In this document: positions 60,297 through 64,000 of the stretch, piece after piece
Layout of the letters: every line of letters starts with the position of its first letter
Numbering within the stretch: position 1 is the stretch's first letter
Origin: Neobacillus dielmonensis
GTDB lineage: Bacteria; Bacillota; Bacilli; Bacillales; Cytobacillaceae
Direction of reading: 5' to 3'
NCBI RefSeq assembly: GCF_000612665.1
Contig: NZ_HG942079.1
Span: forward strand, 1-64,000
Length of the DNA: 64,000 bases
The notes under the pieces: model-generated
What the model was told of the DNA's origin: nothing
The model's database searches: none
Seen by the model: only the letters and a program-made list of their open reading frames with translations
Position numbers and translations under genes: made by a program

Positions 60297-61318
60297 TTAT
60301 TGTATTCCAAGGTTGTTTAGTTCTTCCTCGACTTTTGGAGGTAAGTAAATTTCTTCCAAAATTCGCTGGTCCCGGTTCTTTTTTCTTCTTTCTCCTGGAT
60401 ATCTAATTTCATATACGCCTGAGATCCTCGGGATTTCCTTCATTTCCGATAACAATTGGCCTAATATCTGAAAAAGTTATGAGGATTAATAAATTTTTCA
60501 ATGTCCAGTAAGATGAAGAAATGACCGACATTTGCTGGTTGGTTCTCCGCGTCATCATAAATGTTTTTAACATAGGGACCAAATGCTGCTCCAGATAGGA
60601 TGCCAGTTAGTTATTTCTACTGCTAATGCTAAGGCAGACCCCTTTGCCCCGCCTAATGGCAATAGAGACCCTGTTAAAGCTGATTCGGGGTCAGTAGTGG
60701 GCCGGCCACTTTCATCAATTGCCCAGCCCTCCGGTATTTTGCTGCCTTGCTGTGCTGCTGCAATAATCTTTCCTCTTGCTATGATACTAGTCGATAAATC
60801 AATAATAACTGGCATATCCTCTCCGGTTAGAAATCCCAACGCAATAGGATTCGTTCCGAAAAAGGACACTTTGCCTCCCCAAGGGGCTATTCCTGAAGGT
60901 GAATTGGTAAGGCAATACAGGCAAGATTTCGTTCGCATACTTGTTGGCAATAATAATATGCAGTGCCAAAATGATTGCTGTTTTTCACAGCAACCGCAGT
61001 TACGCCACTTTTTTGGGCCATTTCCATTCCTTTTAAAAGCGCTAAATAACTGACGACATACCGAGGCCGTTATCCCGCCAACCTGTAGTATCGAGGGAGT
61101 TTTTTCAATCATCACAACTTTTGGAGCTACATTAATTCGTTTATCTTCAAACCGTTTTACATAGATAGGCAGACGGCTAATGCCATGGCTGTCAACACCA
61201 CTAAATTAGCCCTAATTAATGATTCAGCAACTACAACTGCATCCTGACCCTTCACGCCCGCCTTCTCCAGGACGCGCTCACAAAACTGCCTTAGCTCTGA
61301 TTCCCTATTCGTTCCCAT
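60297..61318 (-). pseudogene. Malate/L-lactate dehydrogenase (Ldh_2 family), broken
   Basis: From ATG 61318 behind GGAGAG the frame reads ESELRQFCERVLEKAGVKGQ, then breaks at about 61200. RLPIYVKRFEDKRINVAPKV continues in another frame. The best-preserved block (60570-60910) encodes FFGTNPIALGFLTGEDMPVI, PEGWAIDESGRPTTDPESAL and GGAKGSALALAVEI, the NAD-binding core of Ldh_2 dehydrogenases. The end (AAFGPYVKNIYDDAENQPAN ... EEIYLPPKVEEELNNLG) is again in other frames. At least three lesions mark a dead gene. Confidence 0.85.
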
Positions 61319-61461
61319 AGCGATCTCTCCTATAATTGTCTCTTACGCATAGATATGTTCAAAAGCCCAAAAACGTTATTAGGACAAAGCACACAACATC
61401 ATTCGACTTATTTCCCCAGAAATAATCGAAGAACCATACTCCCATTTCTCCAACGATTTGA

Positions 61462-61516
61462 CTTTAACACGTTAATTAGGTGGGGGACAGTCCCCCACCT
61501 AATTAACGTGTTAAAG
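61462..61516. repeat. Perfect 55-bp REP-like palindrome
   Basis: Two 27-base arms around a single A (61489) are exactly self-complementary: outer CTTTAACACGTTAATTAGG, inner TGGGGGAC. It is the longest and best-preserved member of the family and the last in the window. Confidence 0.95.
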
Positions 61517-61663
61517 AACTGGATATTTTCCACGGTAGGTATTTTCCACTAGAATTATATGGTAAATTTGTCGGTTTTCTGTTAAATTATATAGATAGTT
61601 ACAGTGGTTTCTTGATAAAAGATAATAGTGTATTTTTACACGTTTATATCTGGAGGCATTAGT

Positions 61664-62146
61664 ATGTTTAAGCTATTTTTACTCATCCATATCATTTCAG
61701 GCATTGTTTGTTTAGTTAGTGGCATTTTTGCGATGTCTGCCAGGAAAAAGAAAGGACGACATACAACGGCGGGAGAAATCTACCATGGTTTTTATGTCCT
61801 AGTCTTTATTTCTGCCATTTACATGTCCATCACCCACTGGGAGGAAAGTGCCTATCTTTTTTACATCGGTGTTTTTTCCTATGCACTCGCCATCCTTGGC
61901 TACCTTGCCGGAAAAATACGCTGGAAAAATTGGCTCAATGCACATATTGGCGGCATGCTTGGCTCCTATATCGGCATTGTTACTGCCACAATTGTGGTTA
62001 ACATCCCTAAAGTCCCCGTCTTAAATGAAATCCCTGTCCTTATCTTCTGGTTCCTGCCAACGATCATTGGCACACCATTCATTATAAAGACAGGAAATAA
62101 ATACAAACCGAAAAAAGGAACCCCGACTCGCGGCCGATTTCTTTGA
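61664..62146 (+). CDS. DUF2306-like integral membrane protein
   Basis: This 160-aa protein has about five helices and conserved His residues in LLIHIISGIVCLVSG, GEIYHGFY, ITHWEE and LNAHIGGMLGSYIG. This resembles DUF2306-type membrane proteins with heme-like His pairs. A basic KKKGRHTTAG loop follows helix 1. ATG 61664 follows TGGAGG. Function unknown; a haem- or quinone-linked role is only suggested by the His pattern. Confidence 0.7.
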   Translation: MFKLFLLIHIISGIVCLVSGIFAMSARKKKGRHTTAGEIYHGFYVLVFISAIYMSITHWEESAYLFYIGVFSYALAILGYLAGKIRWKNWLNAHIGGMLGSYIGIVTATIVVNIPKVPVLNEIPVLIFWFLPTIIGTPFIIKTGNKYKPKKGTPTRGRFL

Positions 62147-62281
62147 TTGATAGTTTAAAATACTACTAGTGGTCAATTCATATGCTGGAAAGAGTTAGTT
62201 ACTGTTCCCCCCACATCCATAATGACAGAGCCTTCATGGTGTGCTACACTACTGGGGATAAGTAGTAAAGGATGATTCTTT

Positions 62282-63748
62282 ATGACTTTGTTGGAATTTG
62301 TAAAAAAGGATTCGGATGATGTGGAGTATCTGCACCATAATGCTAAGGTATCGTTTGAGAGATTAAGATATGTTTCTTTCATGTTAGTCCTCACGTACCC
62401 AGGCTTTTTTATTTTTGACTTCTTTATTTTATCCAAACTCAATCATCCAACCTATCGATGGGTACTTTCTGCTGTCCATTTAACAGGCCTAGCCGCCTCC
62501 CTGATCTTTTTATTCCTTTACAGCCGATATAAAAATGCACTTAAAGAGTCCTTCATCAATGGCTATATACTCCTATATTTATGGTTAGGAGCCATTGCTT
62601 CGATAAACAGTCAAACCTTTACTGGAAACATTTATGCCTATTTAATTATCCTATTTGGCATTGCCGTCATCTTTCCAATACAGCCTAAACATCTGTTTAG
62701 CCACTTTCTGATAACCCATTTGTTATTTGTGGCCGGGATTATCTTGGTGCATCCACTTGATCTTCCACTTCTTGTAAAGCTGGTGAATTCAACAGGATGT
62801 GCTGTCATTTCTTTTACGATTGCCCTATCCTTCAACCGTTATCGCCTTAGTGATTTTTCCAATAGACAGAAGCTGAAAAGAAACGAGGAAAGCTTTCGAA
62901 GGCTGTTTCATATGAACCCGACCCCTTTAATCCTGACCAAGCTGGATGGCGAAATTTTGCTCATCAATAATCAGGCAATTAAGTACTATCATTTAGAGGG
63001 AAAAGATATTTCTTCACTCCATCCCAACCGTTTCCTATTTTCACAGCCCGAAGAAATGGCAGGCATCATCAAAAGGCTGGAATATGAGCAAAGCATTAAG
63101 AACTATATAACGGAGCAGCAAATTATCCCGGGTGAAAACAAATGGTCGATGCTTCATTTCGAACTGGTAGATTATTTGGAAGACACATGCATTCTTATTG
63201 ATACGATGGACATTACAGCTATGAAGGAGAAGGAACAAGAGCTGTTAGAGCATGCCACAATTGACATGCTGACAGGCGTAAAAAATCGCCGAAGCGGCCT
63301 TGAACTGCTACACAAACAATTAGAATGGACCTCTCAACAATTCATCTTGTGCTATATCGATATTGACAATTTAAAAATCGTGAACGACCGATATGGGCAT
63401 ACGGCTGGGGATGACCTTATTAAAACATGTTGCAATACCATCGACCGGCACATCGGACAAAACGACATCCTTTTCCGTCTTGGCGGCGATGAATTTATCG
63501 TAATCTTTTTCGAAAAACAGAATAGTGACGTCGAGCATATTTGGCAAAAGATTAATCAAGACTTCCAAGCCCTCAACGATACACACCAAAAGCTATACCC
63601 TATTTCAGTTAGCCATGGGCTCTATCACTACAAACCTGGAACCAGCATCACCCTTGAGGAAATCCTGGAACTGGCTGATCAAGAGATGTATCAAAACAAG
63701 AAACATAACAACACAAGAAATGACAACGCCCTTATCTATCAAAGTTAA
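62282..63748 (+). CDS. Membrane-PAS-GGDEF diguanylate cyclase
   Basis: This 488-aa protein has six N-terminal helices (about residues 30-200), a PAS domain (about 205-320: FRRLFHMNPTPLILTKLDGE) and a C-terminal GGDEF domain. MLTGVKNRRSGLELL opens the last domain, YIDIDNLKIVNDRYGHTAGD carries catalytic contacts, and FRLGGDEFIVIF is the active site. It should make cyclic di-GMP in response to a membrane or PAS-sensed signal. ATG 62282 follows AAAGGATG. It is the second intact GGDEF gene within 5 kb. Confidence 0.9.
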   Translation: MTLLEFVKKDSDDVEYLHHNAKVSFERLRYVSFMLVLTYPGFFIFDFFILSKLNHPTYRWVLSAVHLTGLAASLIFLFLYSRYKNALKESFINGYILLYLWLGAIASINSQTFTGNIYAYLIILFGIAVIFPIQPKHLFSHFLITHLLFVAGIILVHPLDLPLLVKLVNSTGCAVISFTIALSFNRYRLSDFSNRQKLKRNEESFRRLFHMNPTPLILTKLDGEILLINNQAIKYYHLEGKDISSLHPNRFLFSQPEEMAGIIKRLEYEQSIKNYITEQQIIPGENKWSMLHFELVDYLEDTCILIDTMDITAMKEKEQELLEHATIDMLTGVKNRRSGLELLHKQLEWTSQQFILCYIDIDNLKIVNDRYGHTAGDDLIKTCCNTIDRHIGQNDILFRLGGDEFIVIFFEKQNSDVEHIWQKINQDFQALNDTHQKLYPISVSHGLYHYKPGTSITLEEILELADQEMYQNKKHNNTRNDNALIYQS

Positions 63749-63780
63749 AAAGGCCGTCGTTGCAGGTATGAAAGTAATCA

Positions 63781-63818
63781 AAAGAAACGAGATGAGTTCG
63801 TGCCCATCTCGTTTCTTT
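63781..63818. terminator. Terminator between convergent genes
   Basis: AAAGAAACGAGATG and CATCTCGTTTCTTT pair perfectly around a 10-base loop. It serves the GGDEF gene (+) and the partial gene at the window edge (-). Confidence 0.92.
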
Positions 63819-63825
63819 TACATCT

Positions 63826-64000
63826 CTAATTGTTCTTCCACCAGGTTGCTTGCTTAGCAGCTGCCAGGTTTCCTTGGTCATCCTCGTAGACGCTGCTTGG
63901 AATAATTCCTGTTGCGGCAATCGTCACCGTCCCATTGGCTTTTAGTGTGTCAAACAGCTCACCGAAATCCTTCCGGCTAAAATACAAATTCCAATTGTCG
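63826..64000 (-). CDS. C-terminal part of an unrecognised protein (runs off the window)
   Basis: An open minus-strand frame enters from the right edge and ends at TAG 63826-63828, just before a strong terminator. The visible 57 residues include NLYFSRKDFGELFDTLKANG, TVTIAATGIIPSSVYEDDQG and the end AAAKQATWWKNN. Its N-terminus lies beyond position 64000. I do not recognise the family. Confidence 0.6.
   Translation of the reverse strand, partial: DNWNLYFSRKDFGELFDTLKANGTVTIAATGIIPSSVYEDDQGNLAAAKQATWWKNN

Noticed and set aside
17891-61516. The GGGGGACAG palindromes as a CRISPR array
   Set aside because: They are dispersed singly or in pairs over 44 kb, are palindromic throughout, and lack regular spacers or cas genes.

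Overview
The window is chromosomal DNA of an aerobic, endospore-forming member of the Bacillaceae. The inference rests on Bacillus-type Shine-Dalgarno sequences, frequent TTG/GTG starts, moderate-to-low GC, and sporulation or transition-state genes: a CwlC-like lysin, a SinI-like antirepressor, a YhcN/YlaJ lipoprotein, a Spo0E-like peptide and a CotA-like laccase. The density of short GGGGGACAG-type palindromes would suit Neobacillus or a close relative, but the genus is a guess. No rRNA, tRNA, prophage or CRISPR was seen.

Layout. 0-9 kb: CpdB-type phosphoesterase, an RND transporter flanked on both sides by tandem ~51-bp repeats, a PurR-controlled purine permease and GalE. 9-18 kb: a leaderless amidase-SPOR-glucosaminidase lysin, an orphan SinI-like microprotein, an alaR-alaT-like pair, a Gly/Tyr/His-rich peptide, a two-gene set of secreted repeat or low-complexity proteins, and two single-helix microproteins. 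18-31 kb: a TetR/SDR pair sharing a palindromic operator, thioesterase and PlsC, a DMT exporter, a subtilase, Ung, a RAYT (REP-associated tyrosine transposase), a LysR regulator divergent from a split chromate transporter, and FxsA. 31-45 kb: a decayed 1-kb tract, a tungsten-type aldehyde:ferredoxin oxidoreductase with a MoaD-like protein, a glycine riboswitch in front of a ruined ACT-domain gene, an HNH nuclease, laccase, GH42 beta-galactosidase, GlpQ-like phosphodiesterase, M14 peptidase and a GT2 polysaccharide synthase. 45-64 kb: PadR/DUF2812, TraB, a pentapeptide protein, DinB, M20 peptidase, a five-gene AAA+/DUF2997/DUF1257-like/HHH-membrane/radical-SAM operon, OsmC, a broken HD-GYP gene beside an intact GGDEF gene, AzoR, a broken Ldh_2-family dehydrogenase and a second GGDEF protein.

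Two things stand out. First, the operon at 51.8-55.9 kb joins a Ycf46-like AAA+ ATPase, two small families known mostly from cyanobacteria and plastids, a membrane helix-hairpin-helix protein and a radical-SAM activase-like enzyme. Two of its unrelated proteins end in the same C-terminal motif, GR-x-VDF. This is the best candidate for an undescribed system. Second, about 21 intergenic loci between 17.9 and 61.5 kb carry a palindrome family (core GGGGGACAG[T/G]CCCCC with TTAACGC/GTTAA arms). Copies lie immediately on both sides of the only RAYT gene, which fits a REP/REPIN-RAYT system in a Firmicute. Neither repeat nor RAYT occurs in the first 17.8 kb.

Starts were chosen mainly by Shine-Dalgarno spacing and family N-termini. 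Functional names rest on recognising family motifs by eye; no database search was run.
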